64,000 nucleotides of DNA from Saprospiraceae bacterium (GCA_022841345.1 JALHRR010000003.1:62001-126000); one strand, 5' to 3'; numbered from the stretch's first letter, positions 1-10,130 are shown. Notes: generated from the letters alone by a model not told the origin. Numbers and translations: made by a program.

Positions 1-11
1 CTCTATAAATG

Positions 12-596
12 CTATTGAATAGTAATACTGGTAGCTCTAATTAAAAGCGAAGATCCACTCAATGTAGCTGTTCCTTCTTTTGTTTGTTTTTGTTCACATT
101 TAGAACAATTTTCTTCTGCCACGCAAGACACGCAAGTTGTATTGTTTGAGGTTGTATATGAAACTGAGCAAATACCTGAACCTGCTTTACATTCACATGA
201 AATAATGACCTTATCACCACCTGTACCAAATGCTCTATAATCATTAGGATTATCAAAACCAATCAAATAATAGCTTTCACCGGATAAGGATGATTTTAAC
301 TCCAGTTCCATTGGGTCTCCCATAGCGGAAGTTGTGATCCAATCTCTACCCGGACCTAAAATAAATGTTGTAGGCGTGGGTTCTGTACCGGAATAGGCAA
401 TTATACTTCTAGTTACAGTAGCTGCTCCTCCAGAAGTAAGTGTAACTTGCATTGTTATCAATGAATCTCCTGTGGCATTCATCGCATAAGCAGATTGAGT
501 CCCTGGAGTGTACTGAAGACATTGAGCATTTGAAACAGCAATGGAAAGTACAGCCAAAACTGCAATCATTATCCCGAATTTAAGATTATTTTTCAT
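12..596 (-). CDS. Cys-rich secreted protein of unknown function
   Basis: A 194-residue protein that starts with a clear Sec signal peptide (MKNNLKFGIMIAVLAVLSIA, cleavage probably after the Ala/Gln region near residue 24). The mature part is mostly Thr/Ser/Gly-rich and of beta-type composition. It ends in a cysteine-dense segment (roughly residues 133-168) with CxC, CVSC and CSKC motifs that could form disulfides or bind metal. I do not recognise a family. There is no typical T9SS sorting domain; the C-terminus is a short Ser/Ile-rich strand. It is monocistronic, separated from atpC by a bidirectional hairpin, and has a plausible Bacteroidota promoter just upstream. Export is likely; the function is unknown. 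Confidence 0.7.
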   Translation of the reverse strand: MKNNLKFGIMIAVLAVLSIAVSNAQCLQYTPGTQSAYAMNATGDSLITMQVTLTSGGAATVTRSIIAYSGTEPTPTTFILGPGRDWITTSAMGDPMELELKSSLSGESYYLIGFDNPNDYRAFGTGGDKVIISCECKAGSGICSVSYTTSNNTTCVSCVAEENCSKCEQKQTKEGTATLSGSSLLIRATSITIQ

Positions 597-616
597 AATA
601 AAATTATTTTGTGAAA

Positions 617-648
617 CAAAAATAAACTAAACTGAAAAAAAAAAACAA
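617..648 (-). promoter_or_regulatory. Putative Bacteroidota promoter for the Cys-rich protein gene
   Basis: Read on the minus strand, TATTTTTG (617-624) fits the TAnnTTTG -7 consensus. A TTG (646-648) lies 21 bases upstream as a -33 element. The start codon follows about 20 bases later. The sequence match is seen; promoter activity is inferred. Confidence 0.45.
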
Positions 649-676
649 CTAATATCGCATTTATTTTTCAAAATCA

Positions 677-712
677 AAAAGCCGGCTTCTCATCATTGAA
701 AAGCCGGCTTTT
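677..712. terminator. Bidirectional rho-independent terminator
   Basis: A perfect 12-bp stem, AAAAGCCGGCTT (677-688) pairing with AAGCCGGCTTTT (701-712), around a 12-base loop. The GC core is flanked by A and T runs, so it can terminate in either direction. It lies 26 bases beyond the atpC stop codon and most likely ends the atpD-atpC transcript. Confidence 0.85.
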
Positions 713-738
713 GTATATAGCCTTTATATTTAAATGGA

Positions 739-990
739 TCAGACTTTCAGGTCAGCACCGGTTACCAATAATGATACCTGATTATTCAGCACTTCGACAA
801 AACCTCCGTTGATGTTAAACTGTAAAGTTTCCTGAGGAGTTTTGATCTCGATCATTCCTTCTGTCAGAGAAGATACGATCGGTGCGTGATTGTTCAGAAT
901 CTGAAAACCACCCATCGTGCCGGGCACTTTGACGGATGAAGCTTCACCACTAAACAATTCTGATTCCGGAGAAATGACACTGACTTGCAT
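739..990 (-). CDS. atpC: ATP synthase F1 subunit epsilon (short form)
   Basis: An 83-residue protein matching the N-terminal beta-sandwich domain of F1 epsilon: it opens MQVSVISPESELFSGEASSV and contains GGFQILNNHAPIVSSL, the family hallmark. Typical epsilon subunits are about 130-140 residues with a C-terminal two-helix domain that can inhibit the enzyme. That domain is absent here, as is common in Bacteroidota. It sits 27 bases downstream of atpD on the same strand, forming the usual atpD-atpC pair. The rest of the ATP synthase operon is not next to this pair, so the F1Fo genes are split in this genome. Confidence 0.93.
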   Translation of the reverse strand: MQVSVISPESELFSGEASSVKVPGTMGGFQILNNHAPIVSSLTEGMIEIKTPQETLQFNINGGFVEVLNNQVSLLVTGADLKV

Positions 991-1017
991 ATATCGATTG
1001 ATTAACCTGTTGAATGA

Positions 1018-2568
<1,551 letters not shown>

Positions 2569-2580
2569 TCAAAATCGCTG

Positions 2581-2588
2581 CAAAGATA
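2581..2588 (-). promoter_or_regulatory. -7 promoter element of atpD
   Basis: On the minus strand the sequence reads TATCTTTG followed by CAGC, a perfect TAnnTTTG -7 box of the Bacteroidota primary sigma factor. It lies 51 bases before the atpD start codon. The -33 match is weak: the nearest TTTG is spaced only 14 bases away. Confidence 0.6.
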
Positions 2589-2594
2589 GAAGTT

Positions 2595-2765
2595 TTGCTT
2601 TACAAAGAAAATTTTGGGTCGTTTTATGTCCATTTAATGATCAGATGGGGGAAAAAATGGGATTGGAGGGGGTGAGATTGGAGCATACTAGCCATAGGAC
2701 AGATCTGACAAGCCATCTACGAACCTGTTCGCCAATAGCAAAAAGACCAATAACCAATAGCCAAA
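2595..2765. repeat. Low-complexity spacer built from CCAAT/GATTGGAG-type words
   Basis: This gene-free stretch between atpD and the ABC permease repeats short words: GATTGGAG and GAGATTGGAG near 2663-2684, then AGCCAATA-like units between 2732 and 2766. Its reverse complement resembles the CAATCTC/CACTCACACC spacers around 46.3-46.6 kb. No gene is supported here. Confidence 0.4.
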
Positions 2766-4097
2766 CTACCCCTTACTAAACAACCATTTTCCAATTTCTT
2801 TGAATGTTGCCTTCTTGCCATACATCAGTATTCCAATCCTGTAGATCCTTCCGGATAGCCAGACAAAAAAGAAAACAGAGAGGATCAGCAATCCTGCAGA
2901 AAGTATAATCTGCCAGGCAGGTGGATTGAAGGCCAGTCTTGCAGGCATGACAATTGGAGAAAACAGCGGAAATATCGAGGCCCAGACTGCGAGGCTGCTA
3001 TTCGGAGCCCTGATAGCTACTATCATGATATAAAATGCCAGAATTACAGGAATAGTTATAGGGATAGTGAGGGATTGCCCTTCACCCATGTCATCTCCAA
3101 TCGCTGAACCAACCGCAGCAAATAAGGAAGAATATATAAAGAAACCACCCAGAAAAAACAGAATGAACATAGGGATGATCAATAACCAGTTCATTCTTTG
3201 AATCTCTGCGATCAGAAGTCCCGGACTTAATCCGGAATCCATTAATTCTTCTGCTCCGGATGATCCCGGAGGCATCATCTGCTGGCTACTGTCAATTCCC
3301 ATAAAGAGAGACACGATCAATCCGATGAGCGGAATCAAAATTGCCCAGATCAAAAACTGAGTCAAACCTACAGCGCCTACTCCTATAATTTTGCCAAGCA
3401 TCAGCTGGAAAGGTTTCACACTCGAAATCATCACCTCTACGATCCTGCTCATTTTTTCTTCCATGACACTTCGCATCACCATAGATCCATTGATGAATAC
3501 CATGAGATACATGATGACTCCCATCAAACCACCCATAGCTGCAGCCACGGCAGTAGTAAGGGAGGTGAAGAGTTTTTCATCTTCCTGTCCATCTTTTTTA
3601 TTGATCTGATCCGGATCAATAGTAATCGCAACTTCCAGACTGGCCAGCTTTTCCTGGTCAAAACCCAGTTCTTTGATTTTATATTTACGAAGCTTTTTCT
3701 CCAATTCTGACTCCAGTGCACTATTGCTTTCAGGGTCAAGCTGTTCATCTGAGAGATACTGAACTTTAAATTTGCGGGACTGCAGATCCTTCACCGGAGG
3801 AATGACAAGAATACCATCAAATTCTTTATTGTTGTACCGGACTTTGAGTTCTTCCAGTGTTTCATCAGAAAAAGTAAAATACAGGGACTTTGAATCTGCC
3901 ATTGCATTACCCATTACTTCGCCCGGATCCTGAATGATTATTTTTCTGACATCATCACTTTGATAAGCAAATATGATGGTGATAACTACAAAGAAGATCC
4001 CAAAAAACAGAGGCGTCAGGAATGTTGCCAGGATAAAAGCTTTTCGCTTTACTCTGGTAAGGTATTCTCTCTTAATGATGATCCACAACTTATCCAT
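2766..4097 (-). CDS. ABC-2 type transporter permease (NatB-like)
   Basis: A 443-residue integral membrane protein. It has one N-terminal transmembrane helix (about 20-45), a large extracytoplasmic domain rich in charged residues (about 46-180), then five or six hydrophobic helices to the C-terminus. This is the architecture of NatB/YhaP-like ABC-2 permeases, often annotated as Na+ export or multidrug permeases. The gene follows the ATPase gene with a 5-base gap, so the two form a two-gene exporter operon. The substrate cannot be read from the sequence. Confidence 0.85.
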   Translation of the reverse strand: MDKLWIIIKREYLTRVKRKAFILATFLTPLFFGIFFVVITIIFAYQSDDVRKIIIQDPGEVMGNAMADSKSLYFTFSDETLEELKVRYNNKEFDGILVIPPVKDLQSRKFKVQYLSDEQLDPESNSALESELEKKLRKYKIKELGFDQEKLASLEVAITIDPDQINKKDGQEDEKLFTSLTTAVAAAMGGLMGVIMYLMVFINGSMVMRSVMEEKMSRIVEVMISSVKPFQLMLGKIIGVGAVGLTQFLIWAILIPLIGLIVSLFMGIDSSQQMMPPGSSGAEELMDSGLSPGLLIAEIQRMNWLLIIPMFILFFLGGFFIYSSLFAAVGSAIGDDMGEGQSLTIPITIPVILAFYIMIVAIRAPNSSLAVWASIFPLFSPIVMPARLAFNPPAWQIILSAGLLILSVFFFVWLSGRIYRIGILMYGKKATFKEIGKWLFSKG

Positions 4098-4102
4098 TAT
4101 TT

Positions 4103-5017
4103 TCAGTCGATTTTGACAGCTTCACCTGAAGCAGTTACTGTTTTGATAAATATTTCATTGATGCTTGGCAGTATTTCTTCAAATTTGGTGATGACCACGC
4201 CGTTCTGGATCAAATGTGCCAGAATTTGATTCATTTCACCCAAAGAAGAAGCAGAAGCTAATAATCTGCCGGGTTTTGACTCAATCAGGGTTTCCTGATT
4301 AATCAACCCACCCGGGATATTTCCGGAATAGCTGATTTCAAATTTATTTTCTTTAAAGCGCTCTTTTATTTCAGCCACCTTGCCGCTGAGCACGTTTTTT
4401 CCTTTATTGATCAGGACCATTTCGTCACAAATTTCTTCCACCTGCTCCATTCTGTGGGTGGAGAAAATGACAGAGATTCCTTCATTGTTGAGATTGCTGA
4501 TTTCGTCTTTGATTAGATTGGCATTGATGGGATCCAATCCCGAGAAAGGTTCATCCAGAATCAGGAGCTTGGGTTTATGTACTACAGTAGAAATAAACTG
4601 AATCTTTTGCTGCATACCTTTGGAAAGCTCTTCGATTTTCTTGTTGTACCAGGAATCGATGTCAAACTTTTCCATCCATACTGCAATTTCTTTTTTTGCA
4701 GTCTGTACAGGCATGCCTTTGAGCACTGCAAGATAAATCAAGTGCTCGCCAACCTTCATTTTTTTATATAATCCCCGCTCTTCAGGCATATAGCCTATCA
4801 TTTCAGGATGTCGTTCATTAAGGACTTCTCCATCGAAGAAAATAGTACCACTATCAGCTCTGGTGATACAGGTTATAATGCGAATGAGGGAAGTTTTTCC
4901 TGCGCCATTGGGGCCCAGCATCCCGAAAATACAGCCTTTTGGCATTTCAAAGCTGACATTGTCAACGGCTTTGTGATTGGTATAGGCTTTGTTGACATCA
5001 CGGAGACTTAGTATAGG
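4103..5017 (-). CDS. ABC transporter ATP-binding protein (NatA-like)
   Basis: A 304-residue ATPase beginning MPILSLRDVNKAYTNHKAV. It has Walker A GPNGAGKT, the signature ELSKGMQQKIQF (a variant of LSGGQ), Walker B LLILDEPFSGLD and the switch His in STHRMEQVEE. The C-terminal ~90 residues form the extension typical of NatA/CcmA-type subunits. The open frame extends to 5080, but a TATTTTTG -7 element at 5070-5077 and family length favour the ATG at 5017 (5059 is an alternative). It powers the permease encoded just downstream. Confidence 0.87.
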   Translation of the reverse strand, partial: PILSLRDVNKAYTNHKAVDNVSFEMPKGCIFGMLGPNGAGKTSLIRIITCITRADSGTIFFDGEVLNERHPEMIGYMPEERGLYKKMKVGEHLIYLAVLKGMPVQTAKKEIAVWMEKFDIDSWYNKKIEELSKGMQQKIQFISTVVHKPKLLILDEPFSGLDPINANLIKDEISNLNNEGISVIFSTHRMEQVEEICDEMVLINKGKNVLSGKVAEIKERFKENKFEISYSGNIPGGLINQETLIESKPGRLLASASSLGEMNQILAHLIQNGVVITKFEEILPSINEIFIKTVTASGEAVKID

Positions 5018-5126
5018 CATATTAGGGGGATTCGATATTTTAATTTGGATGTTATCCATCTCATGTGCCCAAAAATACAATTTGATCTTTGGAAAAATAC
5101 TATTTTCCGATCAACAAACAGAATAC

Positions 5127-6083
5127 ATGAAAGATCAGCACCCTTCTTCCGATAAAAGATCCTGGTGGATTATTGCGAATCCAACGGCACAATCCAACAC
5201 TTGCAGAAAAAAACTTCCCGGATATTTGAAGGAATGGGAGGCTATTGGACTGAGGTTTGAGCTATCCGAAACGGAATATGAAGGACACGCCGGGGAACTT
5301 GCCATTGAGGGAATTAGGAAAGGATATAGATTTATATTGGTTGTGGGAGGAGATGGCACCTTACATGAGGCAGTAAATGGAATTTTAAAGCAATTATTAA
5401 TCCCTGCAAATGAGGTCTATATTGCAATTGTACCGCTCGGTACAGCAAATGACTGGGCAAGGTATTACAAATTTCCTACCGGATATCAGGCGGTAAACAA
5501 TATTCTTCAAACCGGAAAAATGCATGTGCAGGATGCCGGCAAATTATTCTTTCCTCAAAACGGTAAAACACATTTTTTTATCAATGTTTTCGGTGCAGGA
5601 TACGATGGATATGTAGCTAAAAAGCTCCAGTCAGGAGAGAAGAAAAAGTGGGGGAAAGCATCTTATTTGCTGACAGTGGCAAAAGGACTCTTCAGTTACA
5701 AAGCTTCTGAAACAATTGTCTCGGATGAGGCAGGAAAAATCTGGAGACAAGATTCATTTTTTAGTGTCAATGCCGGGATTACCACATATTCAGGTAATGG
5801 AATGCGTGTTGTGCCTCATGCGAGACCTGATGATGGTTTATTGGGCGTTACACTGATCAGACAAATGCCTGTATGGCGCCTGGCTGCTAATTTGTACAGA
5901 TTATTTTCGGGAACTTTGATTCATCACCCATTAGTGGATCATGCACAGCAGGTGTCTATCACTCTGGATTATGCCCCCAGTGGAGAAGCCATCGACGTGG
6001 AGGCTGATGGAGAATGGCTGGGTGTGACGCCAGTAATTGTCACATGTATGCCGAATGCAATCGGGATAGTGCTGCCAGTGTAA
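5127..6083 (+). CDS. Diacylglycerol kinase-family lipid kinase
   Basis: A 318-residue protein of the DAGK catalytic domain family (DgkB/YegS-like), which phosphorylates a lipid alcohol with ATP at the membrane. It has the WWIIANPTAQ opening, the nucleotide-binding GGDGTLHEAVNGI at residues 74-86, the PLGTANDWAR segment, and a C-terminal beta domain with the VEADGEW motif. The frame opens at 4989, but the upstream part overlaps the divergent ABC ATPase, and the ATG at 5127 gives a standard N-terminus. It abuts the convergent glycosyltransferase gene with no space between stop codons. The true substrate (diacylglycerol, sphingoid base or other) is unknown. Confidence 0.85.
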   Translation: MKDQHPSSDKRSWWIIANPTAQSNTCRKKLPGYLKEWEAIGLRFELSETEYEGHAGELAIEGIRKGYRFILVVGGDGTLHEAVNGILKQLLIPANEVYIAIVPLGTANDWARYYKFPTGYQAVNNILQTGKMHVQDAGKLFFPQNGKTHFFINVFGAGYDGYVAKKLQSGEKKKWGKASYLLTVAKGLFSYKASETIVSDEAGKIWRQDSFFSVNAGITTYSGNGMRVVPHARPDDGLLGVTLIRQMPVWRLAANLYRLFSGTLIHHPLVDHAQQVSITLDYAPSGEAIDVEADGEWLGVTPVIVTCMPNAIGIVLPV

Positions 6084-6803
6084 TCAGCGGACAAATAAAT
6101 TGTATCTCAAAATACAATACAAAGCCCTCACCCCATCTCTCCAGCCGATTTTTTTACCCTCTGCGTATCCACGGCCGTAATAGCTGATACCCACCTCGTA
6201 GATCTTGATATTGGGTATCCGCGCAATTCTGGCAGTTACTTCCGGCTCGAAACCAAAGCGTTTTTCCTGAAGCTGGATGTTTTGGATGAGTTCCCGCTTG
6301 AACAGTTTATAGCAGGTCTCCATATCAGTGAGGTTGAGATTGGTAAATGCATTGGACCAAAAGGTCAGGAACTTATTCCCGATTGAATGCCAGAAAAATA
6401 ATATTCTGTGCGGATTTCCTCCCATGAATCTCGAGCCATACACTACATCTGCATATCCTTCCAGTATTGGCCTTAATAATTTGTTATATTCTCTGGGATC
6501 ATATTCAAGGTCTGCGTCCTGGATGATTACATAATTTCCTTTTGCTTTTGCAATCCCGGTATGCAGGGCAGCTCCTTTCCCCTGATTGACTTCATGCTTG
6601 TAATAGCTGATGGGCAGATCAGGATTGGCATCTATGTATTGTAGAATGGAAGATTCTGTATGATCTGTAGAACAGTCATTGACAATGATTACTTCCTTCT
6701 GAATATCATTCATCAGTGTGACGTCCTTGATTTTGTCCAGGATAAAATGAATGGTCGGACCTTCGTTGTAGGCTGGAATTACGATAGATAATGTGAGGCT
6801 CAT
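6084..6803 (-). CDS. Family 2 glycosyltransferase (dolichol-phosphate mannosyltransferase-like)
   Basis: A 239-residue GT-A enzyme without membrane segments. It begins [26 protein letters not shown] binds the nucleotide sugar and QDADLEYDP holds the metal-binding DAD. Overall it matches DPM1/DPG-synthase-like enzymes that load a sugar onto a polyprenyl phosphate. The ATG at 6803 is preferred over an upstream TTG at 6809. It is transcribed alone, divergent from the reductase gene and convergent with the lipid kinase. Confidence 0.87.
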   Translation of the reverse strand: MSLTLSIVIPAYNEGPTIHFILDKIKDVTLMNDIQKEVIIVNDCSTDHTESSILQYIDANPDLPISYYKHEVNQGKGAALHTGIAKAKGNYVIIQDADLEYDPREYNKLLRPILEGYADVVYGSRFMGGNPHRILFFWHSIGNKFLTFWSNAFTNLNLTDMETCYKLFKRELIQNIQLQEKRFGFEPEVTARIARIPNIKIYEVGISYYGRGYAEGKKIGWRDGVRALYCILRYNLFVR

Positions 6804-6847
6804 ATGCAATGTGAGTACGTAATTTTAAAACAGAGGGCGAAATTAGT

Positions 6848-6855
6848 TATTTTTG
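6848..6855 (+). promoter_or_regulatory. -7 promoter element of the reductase gene
   Basis: TATTTTTG fits TAnnTTTG and lies 50 bases upstream of the ATG at 6905. A TTTTA about 20 bases further upstream could act as a weak -33 element. Confidence 0.45.
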
Positions 6856-6904
6856 CCATCTTTCTTGAAAAACCTGTGTTTAGCTGCAGTAGTAAATTAA
6901 AAAT

Positions 6905-7996
6905 ATGGTTCAGACATTTTATAAATTAAAGGTACAATCAATCATTCGCGAGACAGGCGACACTGTCTCCATCATACTCGGTATACCTGAAGATCTTAAG
7001 GAATCCTTCGCATACAAGCAGGGGCAATACATTACCATCAAACACGAATTTGGCGGAGATGAAATTCGAAGGTCCTACTCCATGTCAAGCAGTCCACTGG
7101 AAGATATGCTGAAATTTACGGTGAAAAAAGTTTCAGGAGGAACGATGTCCGTTTATCTCAATGAGCAGCTGAAAGAGGGAGATGTCCTGGAAGTTTCACA
7201 TCCGGACGGTCATTTTTTCACGCCTTTGCATCCTGAGCAACAAAAGTTTTATTACATGTTTGGGGCAGGTAGCGGCATCACACCGCTCATGTCACTGATC
7301 AAAACAACACTGGAAGTGGAGCCACTTTCTACAGTTCACCTTTTTTATGGAAACAGAGAAGAAACTGCGGTGATCTTCAAGGATGAACTGGACTCCATGG
7401 CCAAAAAGTATGAAGGTCAGTTCATCATGGAATACATTTACTCAGGCCAGGGAAAAAGCAGTGGTGGAATGAGTGGATGGTTCAGAAAAACCAGCGATGC
7501 ACTTGCAGGTCGTATAGATGGAAAAATTGCCGGAAAATTGCTTTCCCGCTATCCTGCCGGCAAGAAGAAATCGGAGTTTTTCCTTTGCGGTCCGGGTGAA
7601 ATGATAGAAAAAGTGGAGGCAGAGCTTAGAAAGCAGGGCGTTCAAAAAGCACAAATGCACAAAGAGTATTTCGTATCTGCAACGCCAGTAGGGACGGATG
7701 GCCCGGCTCCTTTTGACGGGGCAGTGGAATTGACAGTGACACTCAATGGCCATACCTCACAAGTTAAAATCCCCGCAGAAAAGACTGTTTTGGAAGGATT
7801 GATTTTGCAAAAACTGGATCCCCCTTATTCCTGCAGTGCAGGCGCTTGTTCGACCTGCATGGCCAAACTGGTCAGTGGACAAGTTAAAATGGATACCTGC
7901 CTGGCGCTGGATGATGACGAAGTGGCCAATGGATACATTCTGACATGCCAATCCAGAGCATTGACGCATCAGATTGAGATTAATTACGACGCTTAG
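6905..7996 (+). CDS. Ferredoxin-NADP reductase/2Fe-2S oxidoreductase (PaaE-like)
   Basis: A 363-residue electron-transfer flavoprotein with three modules: an FAD domain with RRSYSMSS near residues 57-64, an NAD(P)-binding domain with GAGSGITPL and FFLCGPGEMI, and a C-terminal plant-type 2Fe-2S domain. The cluster cysteines are C310, C315, C318 and C348 (CX4CX2CX29C). The order matches class IA oxygenase reductases such as PaaE of phenylacetyl-CoA epoxidase. No paaABCD genes are nearby, so the partner may be another oxygenase or desaturase. All key residues are present. It is monocistronic and followed by a repeat-rich spacer. Confidence 0.88.
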   Translation: MVQTFYKLKVQSIIRETGDTVSIILGIPEDLKESFAYKQGQYITIKHEFGGDEIRRSYSMSSSPLEDMLKFTVKKVSGGTMSVYLNEQLKEGDVLEVSHPDGHFFTPLHPEQQKFYYMFGAGSGITPLMSLIKTTLEVEPLSTVHLFYGNREETAVIFKDELDSMAKKYEGQFIMEYIYSGQGKSSGGMSGWFRKTSDALAGRIDGKIAGKLLSRYPAGKKKSEFFLCGPGEMIEKVEAELRKQGVQKAQMHKEYFVSATPVGTDGPAPFDGAVELTVTLNGHTSQVKIPAEKTVLEGLILQKLDPPYSCSAGACSTCMAKLVSGQVKMDTCLALDDDEVANGYILTCQSRALTHQIEINYDA

Positions 7997-8069
7997 TTTT
8001 AGCTACGAGCTGTGAGAGAACAGCCTGAGGAGCGCGCCTAGGGCGCGTAGAAGAAAGCTCCTGGCCCGG

Positions 8070-8145
8070 TGTGTGAGCTCGGGCGAAGCCCGGCTCGTGT
8101 GAGCTTGCGGCCTACGGCCGAGCGGGATGTGGTTCACTTCGTTCA
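8070..8145 (+). repeat. Left arm of imperfect inverted repeat
   Basis: The reverse complement of this segment aligns with 8327-8410. The shared words appear in the same order: ACCACATCCCGC, GCAAGCTCACACGAG and AGCTCACACAC. The stretches between the words differ and are mostly small hairpins here. Confidence 0.55.
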
Positions 8146-8326
8146 CGGGATGTGTAACAGCCAATGATCGCCGATGGCGATCAAAACAACAAAGCATATC
8201 GTAAGTTTTTTTCTTACACATACTTATCACTTTACCCACACGGGCTGTGTGTGTTCAACTCATCATTCATAACACATAACTCTCTTCTGGCTGTTTCCAC
8301 ACTCTCACACACCACTCACAATTCAT

Positions 8327-8410
8327 TCCGTGAGCTTTGCGAACCACATCCCGCGCTGCAGAATGCAGCAAGCTCACACGAGCAAGCAAAGCGCAGCTCA
8401 CACACGATCT
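8327..8410 (-). repeat. Right arm of imperfect inverted repeat
   Basis: This arm matches the reverse complement of 8070-8145. Conserved blocks ACCACATCCCGC, GCAAGCTCACACGAG and AGCTCACACAC are separated by diverged inserts of similar size (for example GCTGCAGAATGCAG in place of the CGGCC-TAC-GGCCG hairpin). Confidence 0.55.
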
Positions 8411-8500
8411 CTATTCGAATCTATCTGGCGTAGCCGACCTCCACCCGGCTGTTCAACTGTAACGAACTATCCAGTAGCGCAGCGGCACACACGATCTCTA
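8399..8500. repeat. Pair of 15-bp direct repeats CACACACGATCTCTA
   Basis: Exact copies at 8399-8413 and 8486-8500, 87 bases apart start to start. Between them lie the small hairpins around GGCGTAGCC and AGCGCAGCG. Confidence 0.6.
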
Positions 8501-8683
8501 CAATTAAACCCGCAGGCGCAGCCTATCTTAACTCAGTCCCTAAATACGTTGCTTCATTTCAAATCCAAAAACTTAACAGAAAACTTTAGCAGAGCAAGGG
8601 ACTTATAACTAGTTTTGCAGACAGTTCCATTTCTCGCATTAGAGAAAAGATCTAAAAAATTGACATTAGAAAAATTACCCTGC

Positions 8684-10090
8684 ATGCCGAAAGCAATATT
8701 AGAGACAGAACAGAAAGCACTGGAGATCAATCTGGATCCTCATATTTATGGGACTTTTGCAGAGATCGGAGCAGGTCAGGAAGTCGCCAGGTACTTCTTT
8801 CAGGCTGGAGGAAGTTCCGGTACTATTGCTAAGACCATGTCAGCCTATGACAAGACCTATTCAGATGCCATTTACGGCAGAGAACCAAGTGGAAGATATG
8901 TCTCAGAGGCCAGGATATACAAAATGTTGGATCATGAATATGAATTGATGGAGGAACGGATTCGGGAAGAAAGACCGGAGACGAGTTTTTTCTCATTTGC
9001 CAATACGGTTTCAGCCATAAATTACCAACGTACGATCAAAGGAAATGGCTGGATGGGACTTCGGTTTCAGACAGATCCAAATGTCGCTCCCAACAATATG
9101 GTTTTGCATGCCCGGATGCTGGACAATGACAACAGACTGCAACAAGATGCGATAGGAATTCTGGGTGTCAATCTGATTTATGCCTGTTATTATTTCAGAG
9201 ATGACATGCAGCGCTTTCTTTCATCTCTGATGGACAATCTGAAGGACCGCATCTTCATAGATATGATTAATGTGGAAGGCCCTGAATTTGAGCATGTCAA
9301 CCATAGATTGCTCTGTTTGGACATGGTTAGGCTGGGGTTGACAGATGTTGTGATGTTCAATCCGGAGGGCAAATGCGTGCAGGTTTCAGAGTTTTTATAT
9401 AAGAAATCCGTTTTAATCGTTCGAAGCAGATTCAGACCGGTGACTGTAATCAACTGGGAGATGTTTAATTCCGGCTTGAAACAATTCAGAGAAGACCTGC
9501 ATGATGATGATGCTTATTTGCTGACAGAAATCACATTGGGAGATCTGCGGTCCAAAGGCTCCATCGATAAAAAAGATTTTCTGGACAGAGTAACTACTTT
9601 GGCGGCCTTGAATCAGGTGGTGGTGATTTCCAATTGTGAACAACATCAGAAACTCATCACTTATTTGCTGGATTACAAAATTCAGAATGTCGGATTTGTC
9701 ATGAGTATCTGGCACTTAAAAGATATAATTCAGGAAAAATTTGATCAAAATAAAGATGGAGCGCTGATAGCTTCATTTGGAGATTTATTTTCCAAAAAAG
9801 TAAGGATATATGCCTATCCTGCCTATGAAGAAGAGAGTGGTAAATTGCTTAAAGCCGCCATTCTACCCGTTCCTGACGGGATGCAGTACCTTTATTTGCA
9901 TCTTTTGCAAAATAAACATATCGTAGATATAAAAGACTTCACGCCTGAAATTCTGCAAGTATATTCCAAAGAAGTGCTCAGATCTCTGCGTAATAACGAA
10001 CCTGGATGGGAAGAAATGGTACCACCGGGTATTGCCGATTTGATCAAAAAGGAGAAGCTTTTTGGGATAGAAGGAGGGGAGAGTAATTGA
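8684..10090 (+). CDS. Conserved protein of unknown function
   Basis: A 468-residue soluble protein starting MPKAILETEQKALEINL. Its N-terminal block (about residues 18-110, with HIYGTFAEIGAGQEVARYFF, GGSSGTIAKTMSAYD and SDAIYGREPSGRYVS) is strongly patterned. From memory it belongs to a widespread family seen in Bacteroidota and cyanobacteria, whose database names (TonB-dependent receptor, nicotinate-nucleotide adenylyltransferase) do not fit the sequence. It has no signal peptide, no barrel and no HxGH nucleotidyltransferase motif. An upstream TTG at 8615 would add 23 residues; the ATG at 8684 is preferred because conservation appears to begin there. The FkbM methyltransferase gene lies 40 bases downstream. 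The biochemical role is unknown. Confidence 0.75.
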   Translation: MPKAILETEQKALEINLDPHIYGTFAEIGAGQEVARYFFQAGGSSGTIAKTMSAYDKTYSDAIYGREPSGRYVSEARIYKMLDHEYELMEERIREERPETSFFSFANTVSAINYQRTIKGNGWMGLRFQTDPNVAPNNMVLHARMLDNDNRLQQDAIGILGVNLIYACYYFRDDMQRFLSSLMDNLKDRIFIDMINVEGPEFEHVNHRLLCLDMVRLGLTDVVMFNPEGKCVQVSEFLYKKSVLIVRSRFRPVTVINWEMFNSGLKQFREDLHDDDAYLLTEITLGDLRSKGSIDKKDFLDRVTTLAALNQVVVISNCEQHQKLITYLLDYKIQNVGFVMSIWHLKDIIQEKFDQNKDGALIASFGDLFSKKVRIYAYPAYEEESGKLLKAAILPVPDGMQYLYLHLLQNKHIVDIKDFTPEILQVYSKEVLRSLRNNEPGWEEMVPPGIADLIKKEKLFGIEGGESN

Positions 10091-10130
10091 TCCGCATTTT
10101 GTCAGCTTTAGTTCTCTATTTCCTGCTTCC

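Larger units (their letters stand above)
7997..8683. repeat. Repeat-rich intergenic region with tri-loop mini-hairpins
   Basis: About 690 bases without a convincing gene; open frames here are artefacts of low complexity. It contains several mini-hairpins with three-base loops: cgcgcc-tag-ggcgcg (8033-8047), cgggc-gaa-gcccg (8080-8092), cggcc-tac-ggccg (8108-8120), tgatcgcc-gat-ggcgatca (8165-8183), ggc-gta-gcc near 8428 and aggc-gca-gcct near 8513. GCGAAGC, within the second, is a known exceptionally stable DNA mini-hairpin sequence. The spacer also contains CACTCACAC-rich stretches. Confidence 0.6.

Noticed and set aside
4989-5126. N-terminal extension of the lipid kinase
   Set aside because: It overlaps the divergent ABC ATPase gene and its promoter, and has no similarity to the family N-terminus.
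8164-8608. Two overlapping plus-strand open frames (about 90 codons each)
   Set aside because: They lie wholly in repeat and low-complexity DNA, overlap each other in different frames and have no protein-like pattern.
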